Below, piece after piece: positions 7,996 through 18,852 of a stretch of 64,000 nucleotides of DNA (the stretch's first letter is position 1; every line of letters starts with the position of its first letter). A program made the translations under genes and the position numbers. Source of the DNA: Pseudooceanicola nanhaiensis DSM 18065. Lineage in GTDB: Bacteria; Pseudomonadota; Alphaproteobacteria; Rhodobacterales; Rhodobacteraceae. Under the pieces are notes generated by a model, which was not told the origin of the DNA, ran no database searches, and saw nothing but the letters and a program-made list of their open reading frames with translations. Where the stretch lies: contig NZ_JHZF01000011.1 of NCBI RefSeq assembly GCF_000688295.1, positions 494,288 to 558,287 of the forward strand, in the 5' to 3' direction.

Positions 7996-10041
7996 ATGTT
8001 CAACAAGATCCTGATCGCGAACCGGGGCGAGATCGCCTGCCGCGTCATCAAGACCGCGCGCAAGATGGGCATTTCGACCGTGGCGATCTATTCCGACGCC
8101 GACCGCAACGCGCTGCATGTCGAGATGGCGGACGAGGCGATCCACATCGGCCCGCCGCCCGCGAACCAGTCCTACATCGTGATCGACAAGGTCATGGCCG
8201 CGGTCAGGGAGAGCGGTGCGCAGGCGGTGCATCCGGGCTACGGCTTCCTGTCCGAGAACGCGAAGTTCGCCGAGGCGCTGGAGGCCGCGGGCGTGGCCTT
8301 CGTCGGCCCGCCGGTGAAGGCGATCGAGGCCATGGGCGACAAGATCACCTCGAAGAAGATCGCGCAGGAGGCGGGCGTCTCGACCGTGCCCGGCTACATG
8401 GGGCTCATCGAGGATGCCGAGGAGGCGGTGAAGATCTCGAACGAGATCGGCTACCCGGTGATGATCAAGGCCTCCGCCGGCGGCGGCGGCAAGGGGATGC
8501 GGATCGCCTGGACCGACACCGAGGCGCGCGAGGGCTTCCAGTCGTCCAAGAACGAGGCCGCGAATTCCTTCGGCGACGACCGGATCTTCATCGAGAAGTT
8601 CGTCACCCAGCCCCGGCATATCGAGATCCAGGTGCTCTGCGACGCGCATGGCAACGGCATCTACCTGGGCGAGCGGGAATGTTCGATCCAGCGCCGGAAC
8701 CAGAAGGTGGTGGAGGAAGCGCCGAGCCCCTTCCTCGACGAGGCGACCCGCAAGGCCATGGGCGAGCAGGCGGTGGCCCTTGCGAAGGCCGTCGGCTACA
8801 CCTCGGCCGGGACCGTGGAATTCATCGTCGATGGTGAGAAGAACTTCTACTTCCTCGAGATGAACACCCGCCTTCAGGTGGAGCACCCGGTCACCGAGCT
8901 GATCACCGGCATCGACCTTGTCGAACAGATGATCCGCGTGGCCAACGGCGAGGCGCTGAGCATCAGCCAGGACGATGTGAAACTCACCGGCTGGGCCATC
9001 GAGAACCGGCTCTATGCCGAGGATCCCTATCGCAACTTCCTGCCCTCGATCGGGCGGCTGACGGCCTATTCCCCGCCCGCCGAGGTGGCCGCGGGCCCGC
9101 TGGTGACGAACGGCAAATGGCAGGGCGACGCGCCCGAGGGCGCGACGGCCGTGCGCAATGACACCGGCGTCTACGAGGGCGGCGAGATCTCGATGTATTA
9201 CGACCCGATGATCGCCAAGCTCTGCACCTGGGCGCCGACCCGGGCCGAGGCGATCGAGGCGATGCGCGTGGCGCTCGACAGTTTCGAGGTCGAGGGGATC
9301 GGGCACAACCTGCCGTTCCTGTCCGCCGTGATGGACCATCCGAAGTTCGTCAGCGGCGAGATGACCACCGCCTTCATCGCCGAGGAATGGCCCGAGGGCT
9401 TCGAGGGGGTCGAGCTGCCGCAGGACGCGCTCCGCCGGATCGCCGCCGCCTGCGCGGCGATGAACCGGGTGAGCGAGATCCGCCGCGCCCGCGTCTCGGG
9501 CCGGATGGACAACCACGAGCGCAAGGTGGGCGACGACTGGGTCGTGACGCTGCAGGGGACGGATTTCCCGCTGACGGTGCAGGCCGACCGCGAGGGTGCG
9601 ACGATCCGCTTCGAGGACGGCGCGAGCCTGAGGGTCGAGGGCAGGTGGACCCCCGGCATGACACTGGCGACGATGAGCGTCGACGGCACGCCGCTGGTGC
9701 TGAAGGTCGGCAAGATCTCGGGCGGGTTCCGGATCCGGGCGCGCGGGGCCGACATCAAGGTGCACGTCCGCAACCCCCGGCAGGCCGAGCTCGCGAAGCT
9801 GATGCCCGAGAAGCTGCCGCCGGACACGTCGAAGCTGCTGCTCTGCCCTATGCCGGGCCTCGTCGTGAAGATCGACGTGGAAGAGGGGCAGGAGGTGCAG
9901 GAGGGCCAGCCGCTCTGCACCATCGAGGCGATGAAGATGGAGAACATCCTGCGCGCCGAGAAACGTGCCGTGGTGTCGAAGATCAACGCGGGCGCGGGCG
10001 ACAGCCTCGCCGTCGATGAAGTCATCATGGAGTTCGAATGA
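7996..10041 (+). CDS. pccA: Propionyl-CoA carboxylase, biotin-containing (alpha) subunit
   Basis: ATP-dependent carboxylation of its own biotin, the first half of the PCC reaction. At 681 aa it is a full alpha subunit: biotin-carboxylase N-domain ([17 protein letters not shown]), ATP-grasp domain with the GGGGKGMR loop (residues ~162-169) and the [14 protein letters not shown] motif with the catalytic arginine, a linker (BT-like) region, and a C-terminal biotinyl domain in which Lys647 of AMKM carries biotin. The GGAGGGG ribosome-binding site is unusually strong. It lies 2 kb from pccB instead of adjacent, with small genes between. The next gene begins 1 nt after the stop. Confidence 0.97.
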   Translation: MFNKILIANRGEIACRVIKTARKMGISTVAIYSDADRNALHVEMADEAIHIGPPPANQSYIVIDKVMAAVRESGAQAVHPGYGFLSENAKFAEALEAAGVAFVGPPVKAIEAMGDKITSKKIAQEAGVSTVPGYMGLIEDAEEAVKISNEIGYPVMIKASAGGGGKGMRIAWTDTEAREGFQSSKNEAANSFGDDRIFIEKFVTQPRHIEIQVLCDAHGNGIYLGERECSIQRRNQKVVEEAPSPFLDEATRKAMGEQAVALAKAVGYTSAGTVEFIVDGEKNFYFLEMNTRLQVEHPVTELITGIDLVEQMIRVANGEALSISQDDVKLTGWAIENRLYAEDPYRNFLPSIGRLTAYSPPAEVAAGPLVTNGKWQGDAPEGATAVRNDTGVYEGGEISMYYDPMIAKLCTWAPTRAEAIEAMRVALDSFEVEGIGHNLPFLSAVMDHPKFVSGEMTTAFIAEEWPEGFEGVELPQDALRRIAAACAAMNRVSEIRRARVSGRMDNHERKVGDDWVVTLQGTDFPLTVQADREGATIRFEDGASLRVEGRWTPGMTLATMSVDGTPLVLKVGKISGGFRIRARGADIKVHVRNPRQAELAKLMPEKLPPDTSKLLLCPMPGLVVKIDVEEGQEVQEGQPLCTIEAMKMENILRAEKRAVVSKINAGAGDSLAVDEVIMEFE

Positions 10042-10042
10042 C

Positions 10043-11083
10043 GTGAACGGCGCGGCGCGGCATAACGGCAGCGGGAGAGATCTGACCTTCGTCACGATCA
10101 CCTTCCGCGAAGAGCTGGAACTGCTGCGCCTGCAGGCCCGCTCGATGGCGGCGTTCCTGCCGCCCGATATGGTGGGCGAGATCCTCGTCGTGGTGAACGA
10201 CCGCGACGAGGCGGCGCTTGGCGATGCGGTCGAGGCGATGCGCGCCGAATATGGCGCGCTCTCGGGCCGCCTGCGGGTGATCCCCGCCACGCGGCTCTTC
10301 CGCTGGAACGTGGGGCCGCGCGGACCTCTGGCCCGGCTGCGGCGGGTGCAGGCGCTGCATCCGCGTCTCGCGCTCCGCTCGCCCGGCACCGCCTGGCGCG
10401 GGCATGGCGGCTGGAAGATCCAGCAGGTCTGCAAGCTGGCGATCTGGCGCGAGGTCTCGACGCCCTGGACCGTTCTGCTCGACAGCAAGATCCACTTCAT
10501 GGCCCCGGTGCCGCGGTCCGAGTTCTTCGCCCCCGACGGCCGTCCGCGGATGATCTGCAAGGACCTTTCCGATGCGCGGATGGACTGGCTCGCGCCCTCC
10601 TTCGCCCAGTTCGGGCTGCCGCCCGATGCCGCGGGGCCCCGGGTCGCCGACGGCATCATGCCGCTGCCGGTGGCGACCGCGCTGCTGCGCGACGTGACCG
10701 AGGCGGTGGAAGCGAAGGCGGGCCCCCTGCAGGTGCTTTTCGCCGTCCACCGCAAGGGCGAGACCGAGGCGATGCTGATCACCGCCCATTGCATCGCGCG
10801 GCACGGCAGCCTCGAGGCGGTGTTCGACACCGCTCGGCCCCTCCCGCCGGTCATCATGCGGAGCCATGATGCGGCGTGGGTGGATGCCGCGCTCGACGCG
10901 GTCGAGCAGGGGGCGGTCTCGCTCGCGCTGCACCGCGCGGCGGTGGCCCGGCTGACCCAGGCGCAGCGCAGGCGGCTCGCCGGGCTCTGGCGTGACCGGG
11001 GGCTCGTCGGGGACGCGGGTGATCTGGCGCGGATCTTCAGCGTGCGGGACGGCGATGTGCCAGCCGCGGAGCAGGCGGCATGA
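10043..11083 (+). CDS. DUF6492-like, glycosyltransferase-resembling protein
   Basis: A 346-aa soluble protein. The N-terminal pattern DLTFVTITFREELELLRLQARSM, the following EILVVVNDRDE and the LLDSKIHFM motif (a DxD-like acid at LDSK) resemble nucleotide-sugar-binding folds annotated DUF6492; this is a recollection. I chose the GTG at 10043 because GGAG lies 10 nt before it and it begins 1 nt after the pccA stop; in-frame ATG codons are inside pccA. Translational coupling with pccA is likely. A role in propionate metabolism is not evident. It may be a passenger in the cluster. Confidence 0.6.
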   Translation: MNGAARHNGSGRDLTFVTITFREELELLRLQARSMAAFLPPDMVGEILVVVNDRDEAALGDAVEAMRAEYGALSGRLRVIPATRLFRWNVGPRGPLARLRRVQALHPRLALRSPGTAWRGHGGWKIQQVCKLAIWREVSTPWTVLLDSKIHFMAPVPRSEFFAPDGRPRMICKDLSDARMDWLAPSFAQFGLPPDAAGPRVADGIMPLPVATALLRDVTEAVEAKAGPLQVLFAVHRKGETEAMLITAHCIARHGSLEAVFDTARPLPPVIMRSHDAAWVDAALDAVEQGAVSLALHRAAVARLTQAQRRRLAGLWRDRGLVGDAGDLARIFSVRDGDVPAAEQAA

Positions 11084-11090
11084 ACGGGCG

Positions 11091-11543
11091 CTACCGGATA
11101 GGCGCGGCCCGGCGGTCGCGGATCTCCTGCTGGCGGTCGGGCAGCTTGTCGATGGAGCGCGAGATCTCGCGCACGTCCCAGGGCTGGGGTTTGCGCAGCT
11201 TGATCTGTCCGTCCTTGCCGATCAGCACCATCATGAAGCCGCGCGGGCGCAGCGCCTGCCGGATCGGCGAGGGCGCGTCGGGGTCGGTGTCGGTGATGAC
11301 GATCACGTCGCGGTCGCGCAATTCGTCGGGCCGCAGCTCGAGCGCTTCCATCTGCCGGCGGAACATCGGGTCGAGCGGGCTGTCGGCGAAGACGACCACG
11401 GGACGCTTTTCCCACCTGAACGCGTCGAGCTCCAGGTCGCCCGCCTCGACGAACAGCGGCTCCTGCTCGGGGTCGGCCGCGGCGGTCGCCTGCAGCGGCA
11501 GAGCCAGTGTCAGCGCCAGGGCAAGTGTCGTGAATGGCTTCAT
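11091..11543 (-). CDS. Exported DUF4174 protein
   Basis: A 150-aa protein with a clear Sec signal peptide (MKPFTTLALALTLALPLQA, cleavage about residue 22-23). The rest resembles DUF4174, a thioredoxin-like fold without the CxxC pair: RPVVVFADSPLDP, a MVLIGKDGQIKLRKPQPW strand-turn-strand, and a C-terminal IDKLPDRQQE motif. The family is exported and uncharacterised. It converges on the preceding gene with only 7 nt between stops. About 280 nt of intergenic DNA shared with scpA contains both promoters, since the two genes diverge. Confidence 0.8.
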   Translation of the reverse strand: MKPFTTLALALTLALPLQATAAADPEQEPLFVEAGDLELDAFRWEKRPVVVFADSPLDPMFRRQMEALELRPDELRDRDVIVITDTDPDAPSPIRQALRPRGFMMVLIGKDGQIKLRKPQPWDVREISRSIDKLPDRQQEIRDRRAAPIR

Positions 11544-11822
11544 GCGTCCTCCTGCTGGGACGAATATAGGCACAAATCCGCGCGCTTACACGCGTCGTCA
11601 CGCAGAATTTTGGCACGCTCGACCGTCCGTGCCCTCCGGCATGGCGGCTCGGGGCGCGATCGGCCCCGCCCCGCATGGCCGATCGCAGGCGCCCGCACCG
11701 CGGCCCGAGGGCCGCACGGCAGAGATATCCGCACCCCCCGCACCGTCGCGACGGGGCAGGGAAGACACACGCCCGGCAGGCGGAGCCCCCTCCGCATCCG
11801 GTGAAGAGAAGAGGACGTCACG

Positions 11823-13967
<2,145 letters not shown>

Positions 13968-13968
13968 G

Positions 13969-14472
13969 ATGGGCAAGCGCCCGGTCATCCTGCTGGGCAT
14001 GGCGCTCGGCCTCCTCTGGGGGGTCGGGCTGCTCTGGGCGGGCGCGCGCGTCTTCCTGCCCGTCCCGCCGCCGATGGTGCTGGCCATGGCGCTTTTCCCG
14101 GCGGGGCTCGTCACCTGCGTGATGATCGGGCGCCTCGCGCAGCGCCGGTTCTTCGACGACACGATCATCGACGGCTCGCCCTTCGCGCCCGGCTCGGCCG
14201 CCGCCATCGACCAGGCGGTCCTGCGCAACACGGTCGAGCAGGTGACGCTCGCGCTCCTCGTCTGGCCGGTGGCGGGCTACGCGCTCGGCCCCGGGGTGGT
14301 GCTGGCGCTCGGCCTCGGATTCGCCATCGCGCGGGTGCTCTTCTGGGTCGGTTACCACATGGCGCCGCCGCTCCGGGCCTTCGGCTTCGCGGCCAGCTTC
14401 TACCCGACGGTTCTGGCGGCATTCTGGGTGCTCTGGCGGCTTCTGGGCGGAACTTTCGCGCTGCCGCTCTGA
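13969..14472 (+). CDS. MAPEG-like membrane protein
   Basis: A 167-aa integral membrane protein with about four hydrophobic segments (residues ~5-27, 33-52, 85-120, 138-160). The LRNTVEQVTLALLVWP motif between TM2 and TM3 is the Asn/Glu signature I associate with MAPEG (membrane-associated eicosanoid/glutathione) proteins, and RVLFWVGYHM afterwards fits. Start and stop positions suggest translational coupling to scpA (1-nt gap). Substrate unknown; bacterial MAPEG members may have glutathione-dependent activity. Confidence 0.68.
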   Translation: MGKRPVILLGMALGLLWGVGLLWAGARVFLPVPPPMVLAMALFPAGLVTCVMIGRLAQRRFFDDTIIDGSPFAPGSAAAIDQAVLRNTVEQVTLALLVWPVAGYALGPGVVLALGLGFAIARVLFWVGYHMAPPLRAFGFAASFYPTVLAAFWVLWRLLGGTFALPL

Positions 14473-14534
14473 TCCGCCCTTGCGCTGCGCCGCGCTTTGG
14501 CAAGGATCGGCCAGAGATCAGCCAGAGACACCCC

Positions 14535-15029
14535 ATGACCCATAGTATACGCCCCGCAACCCACGGGGATCACGCCCAGATCCTCGCGATCTGGAACCCG
14601 ATCTTCCGCGACAGCCTCGTCACCTTTGCCTCGGTCGAGAAGACCCCCGAGACGCTGGCCGACTACATCGACGGGCGCCGCGCCCGCGGCCGGGAGTTCT
14701 TCGTGGCGACGGAGGGCGAGACCGTGCTGGGCTTTGCCTCCTACGACCAGTTCCGGGCGGGCGACGGCTATGTCCATGCCATGGAGCACACGGTGATCCT
14801 GGCCGAAGGGGCGCGGGGCCGCGGGATCGGCCGGGCGCTGATGCGGGCGGTCGAGGATCATGCCCGCGCGGCCGGCGCGCATACGATGGTGGCGGGGATC
14901 TCGGGCGGCAATCCGGGCGCGGTGCCGTTCCATGCCGCCGTCGGTTACGAAGCCTGCGGGCGCATGCCGCAATCGGGCCGGAAATTCGGCCGCTGGCATG
15001 ACCTCATTTTGATGCAGAAGGTCCTTTGA
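14535..15029 (+). CDS. GNAT acetyltransferase of the phosphinothricin-acetyltransferase type
   Basis: A 164-aa single-domain GNAT enzyme transferring an acetyl group from acetyl-CoA. The N-terminal IRPATHGDHAQILAIWN strand-helix and the acetyl-CoA pyrophosphate loop ARGRGIGRALM (residues ~94-104) are clear. The VAGISGGNPGAVPFHAAVGY segment is typical of the PAT/MnaT group that acetylates phosphinothricin-like or amino-acid analogues such as methionine sulfoximine. The physiological substrate here is unknown. It lies about 60 nt downstream of the MAPEG-like gene. Confidence 0.85.
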   Translation: MTHSIRPATHGDHAQILAIWNPIFRDSLVTFASVEKTPETLADYIDGRRARGREFFVATEGETVLGFASYDQFRAGDGYVHAMEHTVILAEGARGRGIGRALMRAVEDHARAAGAHTMVAGISGGNPGAVPFHAAVGYEACGRMPQSGRKFGRWHDLILMQKVL

Positions 15030-15060
15030 TTCCGCAGCGCAGCGGTTAGAGTGCGCGCCC

Positions 15061-15750
15061 ATGTCGATCTGGTCCCGCATCGCAGAAGCCCTCGCGGCCC
15101 TCGCCAATGGCGAAGGGCTGGCAGCCGTCTTCGACAAGCTCCGCGGCCCGCGCGAACGCAGCGTGGTCTTCGCCATCGCGGTGATCGCGCTCGGCGCGAA
15201 GATGGCCAAGGCGGACGGCGTGGTGAACCGGGTCGAGGTGCGCGCCTTCCGCGAGGTCTTCCGCATCGCGCCCGAGGACGAGAAGAACGCCGCGCGGGTC
15301 TTCAACCTCGCCCGGCAGGACGTGGCGGGCTACCAGGATTATGCCGAGCGCGTGGCGGGGATGCTGAAGGACCAGCCGGGGATGCTCTGCAACCTGCTGG
15401 AGGGCCTCTTCCACATCGCGATCTCGGACGGCGACTATCACCCGGACGAAGATGCCTTCCTTGCCGACGTGGCGCGGATCTTCGGGCTGGGGGAGGGCGA
15501 CTTCCGCCGCCTGCGCGCCCGCTTCGTGCCGAGCGCCGAACGCGATCCCTACGAGGTGCTGGGCGTGGACAGCGGCGCCACGACCGAGGAGATCCGCCGC
15601 GCCTATCGCCGCGCCGTCCGCGAAAGCCATCCCGACCGGCTGATGTCGCAGGGGTTGCCGGAAGAGGCGATGAAGATGGCGGAAAAGCGGATGGCCGACC
15701 TCAACACGGCATGGGAAGAGATCAGGCAGACCCGCGGCGAAGCCGCCTGA
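15061..15750 (+). CDS. TerB / J-domain (DjlA-like) co-chaperone
   Basis: A 229-aa protein combining a TerB-like helical domain (about residues 30-155, with acidic ALGAKMAKADGVV and HIAISDGDYHPDE motifs) and a C-terminal J domain (about 162-224) with the DnaK-activating HPD tripeptide at residues 190-192. E. coli DjlA has a similar arrangement but also an N-terminal membrane anchor. Here the N-terminus (MSIWSRIAEALAALANG) is amphipathic at most, so the protein is probably soluble. The stop overlaps the next start (TGATG), pointing to coupled translation with the EEP gene. Confidence 0.85.
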   Translation: MSIWSRIAEALAALANGEGLAAVFDKLRGPRERSVVFAIAVIALGAKMAKADGVVNRVEVRAFREVFRIAPEDEKNAARVFNLARQDVAGYQDYAERVAGMLKDQPGMLCNLLEGLFHIAISDGDYHPDEDAFLADVARIFGLGEGDFRRLRARFVPSAERDPYEVLGVDSGATTEEIRRAYRRAVRESHPDRLMSQGLPEEAMKMAEKRMADLNTAWEEIRQTRGEAA

Positions 15751-16775
15751 TGCGGCTCGCCACCTGGAACGTCGAATGGTTCTCGGGGCTCTTCGACGAT
15801 GCCGACCGGCTGATCGCGGACGACAGCTGGTCCGCGCGCCACAACGTCACCAAGAGCCAGCAGATCGAGGCCATTGCCACGGTGATGACCGCGCTCGATG
15901 CCGACGGCATCATGGTGATCGAGGCGCCCGACCACGGGTCGCGGCGCAGCACGGTGCGGGCGCTCGAATATTTCGCCGATGTGTTCTCGCTGCGCGCGCG
16001 CAAGGCGCTGATCGGCTTTCCCAACGAGACCCAGCAGGAGATCGCCTTCCTCTACGATCCGGACGCGATGGAGGTGCGCCACGATCCCGGCGGCGACCCC
16101 ACGGGCAAGAAGGGCGCCTTCGGCGCGCCGCGGTTCGACGGTGTCTTCCGGATCGACCTCGACGTCGACGCGACCGAGGACCATGTGCGGTTCTCCAAGC
16201 CGCCCCTGGAGCTCGAGGTGACGCCACGCTCCGGGCGGCCGATCCGGGTGATCGGCGCGCATCTGAAATCCAAGGCGCCGCACGGGGCGGTGGACCGGGA
16301 CGCGGTGATGCGGCTGTCGATCGCGAACCGTCGCAAGCAGCTGGCGCAGGCGATCTGGCTCAGGGCGCGGGTGGCCGAGCACCTGGCGGCGGGCACTCCG
16401 CTGATGGTGATGGGCGATCTGAACGACGGGCCGGGGCTCGACGAATACGAACATCTCTTCGGGCGCTCCTCGCTCGAGATCGTCATCGGCGGAGAGGGAG
16501 AGGTCGCGCTCCACGACCCGCACGCGGCGCGCGCGCTGCAGGGCCGGCTGGCCGCCCTGCCGACCACCGCGCGGTTCTACGTCAAGCCCGAGGGGCGCTA
16601 CCTGCAGGCGCTGCTGGATTACATCCTCGTCTCGCCGGACCTGGCCGCGACGGGGCCGCGCTGGCGCATCTGGCACCCGTTCGACGACACCGGTTGCTGG
16701 GCCCGGCCCGAGCTGCGCGATGCGCTGATTGCCGCCAGCGATCACTACCCGGTGACCATCGACATCGAAGTGTGA
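15750..16775 (+). CDS. Endonuclease/exonuclease/phosphatase (EEP) family protein
   Basis: A 341-aa protein with the EEP metal and catalytic motifs: ATWNVEWF at the N-terminus (Asn7, Glu9), a GAHLKSKAP strand-loop, GDLNDGPG in the middle and SDHYPV at the C-terminus (Asp331, His332). No signal peptide, so probably cytoplasmic. Substrate class (nucleic acid, phospholipid or phosphoester) cannot be told from sequence. The ATG at 15750 shares bases with the preceding stop, so these two genes form a coupled pair, an arrangement I would expect to be conserved in related genomes. Confidence 0.85.
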   Translation: MRLATWNVEWFSGLFDDADRLIADDSWSARHNVTKSQQIEAIATVMTALDADGIMVIEAPDHGSRRSTVRALEYFADVFSLRARKALIGFPNETQQEIAFLYDPDAMEVRHDPGGDPTGKKGAFGAPRFDGVFRIDLDVDATEDHVRFSKPPLELEVTPRSGRPIRVIGAHLKSKAPHGAVDRDAVMRLSIANRRKQLAQAIWLRARVAEHLAAGTPLMVMGDLNDGPGLDEYEHLFGRSSLEIVIGGEGEVALHDPHAARALQGRLAALPTTARFYVKPEGRYLQALLDYILVSPDLAATGPRWRIWHPFDDTGCWARPELRDALIAASDHYPVTIDIEV

Positions 16776-16812
16776 TTTGGGCCGCGCGCCCCGATGCGGT
16801 AGAATGGGCGCC

Positions 16813-17214
16813 ATGACAAAGCACATGCCCCTCATCCTGCTCCTCGCCCTTGCGGCACCGCTTCCCATTGCCGCGATCGCGCAGGCCACGACCGATGAGG
16901 AGGCGACCGAGGACGGTCCCACCCTCATGGAGCGGGGCGCGCGGATCTTCATGCGCGGGCTGATGTCCGAGATGGAGCCCGCGCTGCGCGACCTGCACGA
17001 GAGCTTCGAGGAGGTCGAACCCGCGATCCGCAGCTTCGTCCAGGAGATGGGCCCCGCCGTGGTGGATCTGCTCGAGACGGTCAAGGACTTCCGCGGCTAT
17101 CACCCGCCCGAGATCCTGCCGAACGGCGACATCATCATGCGCAAGAAGCTGCCCGGGGAGATGGAGACGCCCGGCGAGACCGAGGTGGGGCCGGACGGCG
17201 AAGTGGAGCTCTGA
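16813..17214 (+). CDS. Exported hypothetical protein
   Basis: A 133-aa protein with a signal peptide (MTKHMPLILLLALAAPLPIAA, cleavage near residue 24). The mature part is acidic and helical in its first half (MERGARIFMRGLMSEMEPALRDLHESFEEVEPAIRSF). It ends in a Pro/Glu/Gly-rich tail. The PPEILPNGDIIMRKK segment near residue 97-111 is the most conserved-looking part. I do not recognise a characterised domain. The later of two nearby ATGs was chosen because it gives the clean signal peptide. A GC-rich hairpin follows, and the next gene converges. Confidence 0.65.
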   Translation: MTKHMPLILLLALAAPLPIAAIAQATTDEEATEDGPTLMERGARIFMRGLMSEMEPALRDLHESFEEVEPAIRSFVQEMGPAVVDLLETVKDFRGYHPPEILPNGDIIMRKKLPGEMETPGETEVGPDGEVEL

Positions 17215-17253
17215 CAGGCGACGCCCTGCGCAGAGCCGCGATCGACGACGCAG

Positions 17254-17271
17254 GCCGGGCCTGGGCCCGGC
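17254..17271. terminator. Hairpin between convergent genes
   Basis: GCCGGGCC (17254-17261) pairs with GGCCCGGC (17264-17271) across a 2-nt gap, so a few terminal pairs would open to form a loop. It sits 39 nt after the exported-protein stop and 7 nt before the ppx stop. It could serve either direction. No T-run is present. Confidence 0.45.
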
Positions 17272-17277
17272 GTGCCG

Positions 17278-18822
17278 CTATCTCCGCAGCAGGATCTCCG
17301 TCTCCGCTCCAAGCGAGGAGGCGAGCGAGGCGAAGCGCGCCGATGCGACCTCGCCGAAGAGGGGGAACGCGGCCTCGGTCAGGTGAAGTTCGAGCCGCTT
17401 CTTCTTCGGAAACCACTTCAGTTCGCCGATGTCGGCATCGCGGTCGAGCCAGAGCATCGCACCGAAGCGCATCGCCTTGCCGAGGATCTCGGCGTTGAGC
17501 TGCTCTTCCGGCGGGATCAGCTCGTAGAGCTCCTCGAAATGCGTGCCTTCGCGCTTGTTGCGATAGCGGTGCAGCAGCGCAAGGCCGAGGAAGATCCGCT
17601 CGGAATGCTTGAGCCCCCCGAGGTTCGCGCGCGTCGCGTTGTCGAAACAGACCTCGGCGCGGTAATCGGGATGCGCCCGCCATGTCACGTCGTGCAGCAG
17701 GCAGGCCGCCTTGATGATGCGCATCCGGTCGGGCCGGGCGGAGCGGAACAGCGGCAGGATGAATTCGTAAAGCGTGCGGCCGAAGCCGGGCAGGCGGGCA
17801 TCCTTGCGCTCGGCGAAGCGGCAGCTCTCGATCAGCGGGTCGCGGTCGCGCAGTTTCTGGGGCATCTGCTGGTAGAGCATCCCCTCGCGGATGCCGTAGG
17901 CCGAGACGGCGATGTCGCGCGGGCGGAAGCTCCGCATCACCTCGACCAGCACTTCGGAGGCCAGCGGCACCAGCGCCATCCGGTCCTTCGAGATGCCGCA
18001 GCGCGACCGCAGCTTGTCCGGGTCCTCGGCGGCGATGTAGGCGGCGGTGTCGCGGATCGCCTTGGCGGTCATGCGGTATTCGTGCAGCACATGCAGCGGA
18101 TAGCCGCGCCGGTCCATGTCGATCCGGGCGATCGCGCGCCACGACCCGCCGACGAGGAACAGGCGGTTCGGCTGCTCGCCCATCTGGTCATGAAGCCGGG
18201 CGACCTGTTCCTTGATGAAGCTGCGCCGGCCCTTCTTGCCGCCCTTGACCGAGGCGAGCTTTAGCGGACCGAGCGGCGAGGTCACGCAACGCCCGACCTG
18301 TCCGCCCGAGATCTCGGCCAGCTCCATCGAGGAGCCGCCGATGTCGCAGACGAGCCCGTAGGACCCGGGCCAGCCCAGCAGGACGCCCTGCGCCGAGAGC
18401 CGCGCCTCTTCGCTGCCGTCGATGATGTGGACATTCATCCCGGTTTCGCGCTCGACATCGGCGACGAATTCCGCGCCGTCCTCGGCCTCGCGCACCGCGG
18501 CGGTGGCGACGGCGGTGAGGGGGGTGGCCTCCATCCCGTGGGCGAGAAGCTGGAAGCGCTTGATCGCGGCCAGCGCGCGCTTGCGGCCTTCCGGGTTCAG
18601 CCGGCCGCTGTCGCCCAGGCCCGCGCCGAGCCCGCACATGATCTTTTCGTTGTAGAAATAGGCCGGGCTCCGCGCCGCGCCGTCGAAGACGACCATCCGG
18701 ACCGAGTTCGAGCCGATGTCGACCACCCCCACGCGGGAGAGGGCACGGGCCTCGGGGTCTTCGAAGAGCGGGCGGCCGAAGGGCCCCCAGTCGGGCGGCG
18801 AGGTGTCGTTTGTCGCGTCCAT
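17278..18822 (-). CDS. ppx: Exopolyphosphatase / Ppx-GppA family phosphatase
   Basis: Hydrolyses terminal phosphates from polyphosphate (or pppGpp in GppA-type members). At 514 aa it has the two actin-like (ASKHA) domains, with phosphate motifs GVVDIGSNSVRMVVFDG (residues ~32-48) and VCDIGGSSMELAEISGG, and a C-terminal HD-like helical domain (CLLHDVTW). A non-conserved N-terminal extension of about 28 residues precedes the first motif. It lies 30 nt downstream of ppk in the same direction, which favours polyphosphate as substrate: one operon makes and degrades the polymer. Confidence 0.92.
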   Translation of the reverse strand: MDATNDTSPPDWGPFGRPLFEDPEARALSRVGVVDIGSNSVRMVVFDGAARSPAYFYNEKIMCGLGAGLGDSGRLNPEGRKRALAAIKRFQLLAHGMEATPLTAVATAAVREAEDGAEFVADVERETGMNVHIIDGSEEARLSAQGVLLGWPGSYGLVCDIGGSSMELAEISGGQVGRCVTSPLGPLKLASVKGGKKGRRSFIKEQVARLHDQMGEQPNRLFLVGGSWRAIARIDMDRRGYPLHVLHEYRMTAKAIRDTAAYIAAEDPDKLRSRCGISKDRMALVPLASEVLVEVMRSFRPRDIAVSAYGIREGMLYQQMPQKLRDRDPLIESCRFAERKDARLPGFGRTLYEFILPLFRSARPDRMRIIKAACLLHDVTWRAHPDYRAEVCFDNATRANLGGLKHSERIFLGLALLHRYRNKREGTHFEELYELIPPEEQLNAEILGKAMRFGAMLWLDRDADIGELKWFPKKKRLELHLTEAAFPLFGEVASARFASLASSLGAETEILLRR

Positions 18823-18852
18823 GACTTTCGTCTTTCGGGTCCCGTTGACCCC

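Noticed and set aside
7253..8014. Plus-strand open frame covering the 7257-7659 gap and running into pccA
   Set aside because: It overlaps the lipoprotein gene and the pccA start, spans two terminators, has Arg/Ser/Pro-rich composition and no ribosome-binding site.
7723..11676. A 1,317-codon open frame on the minus strand across pccA and neighbours
   Set aside because: It is antisense to pccA (7996-10041) and the 10043 gene, has Arg/Pro/Ala-rich low-information composition, and arises because high third-position GC suppresses stops in the opposite frame.
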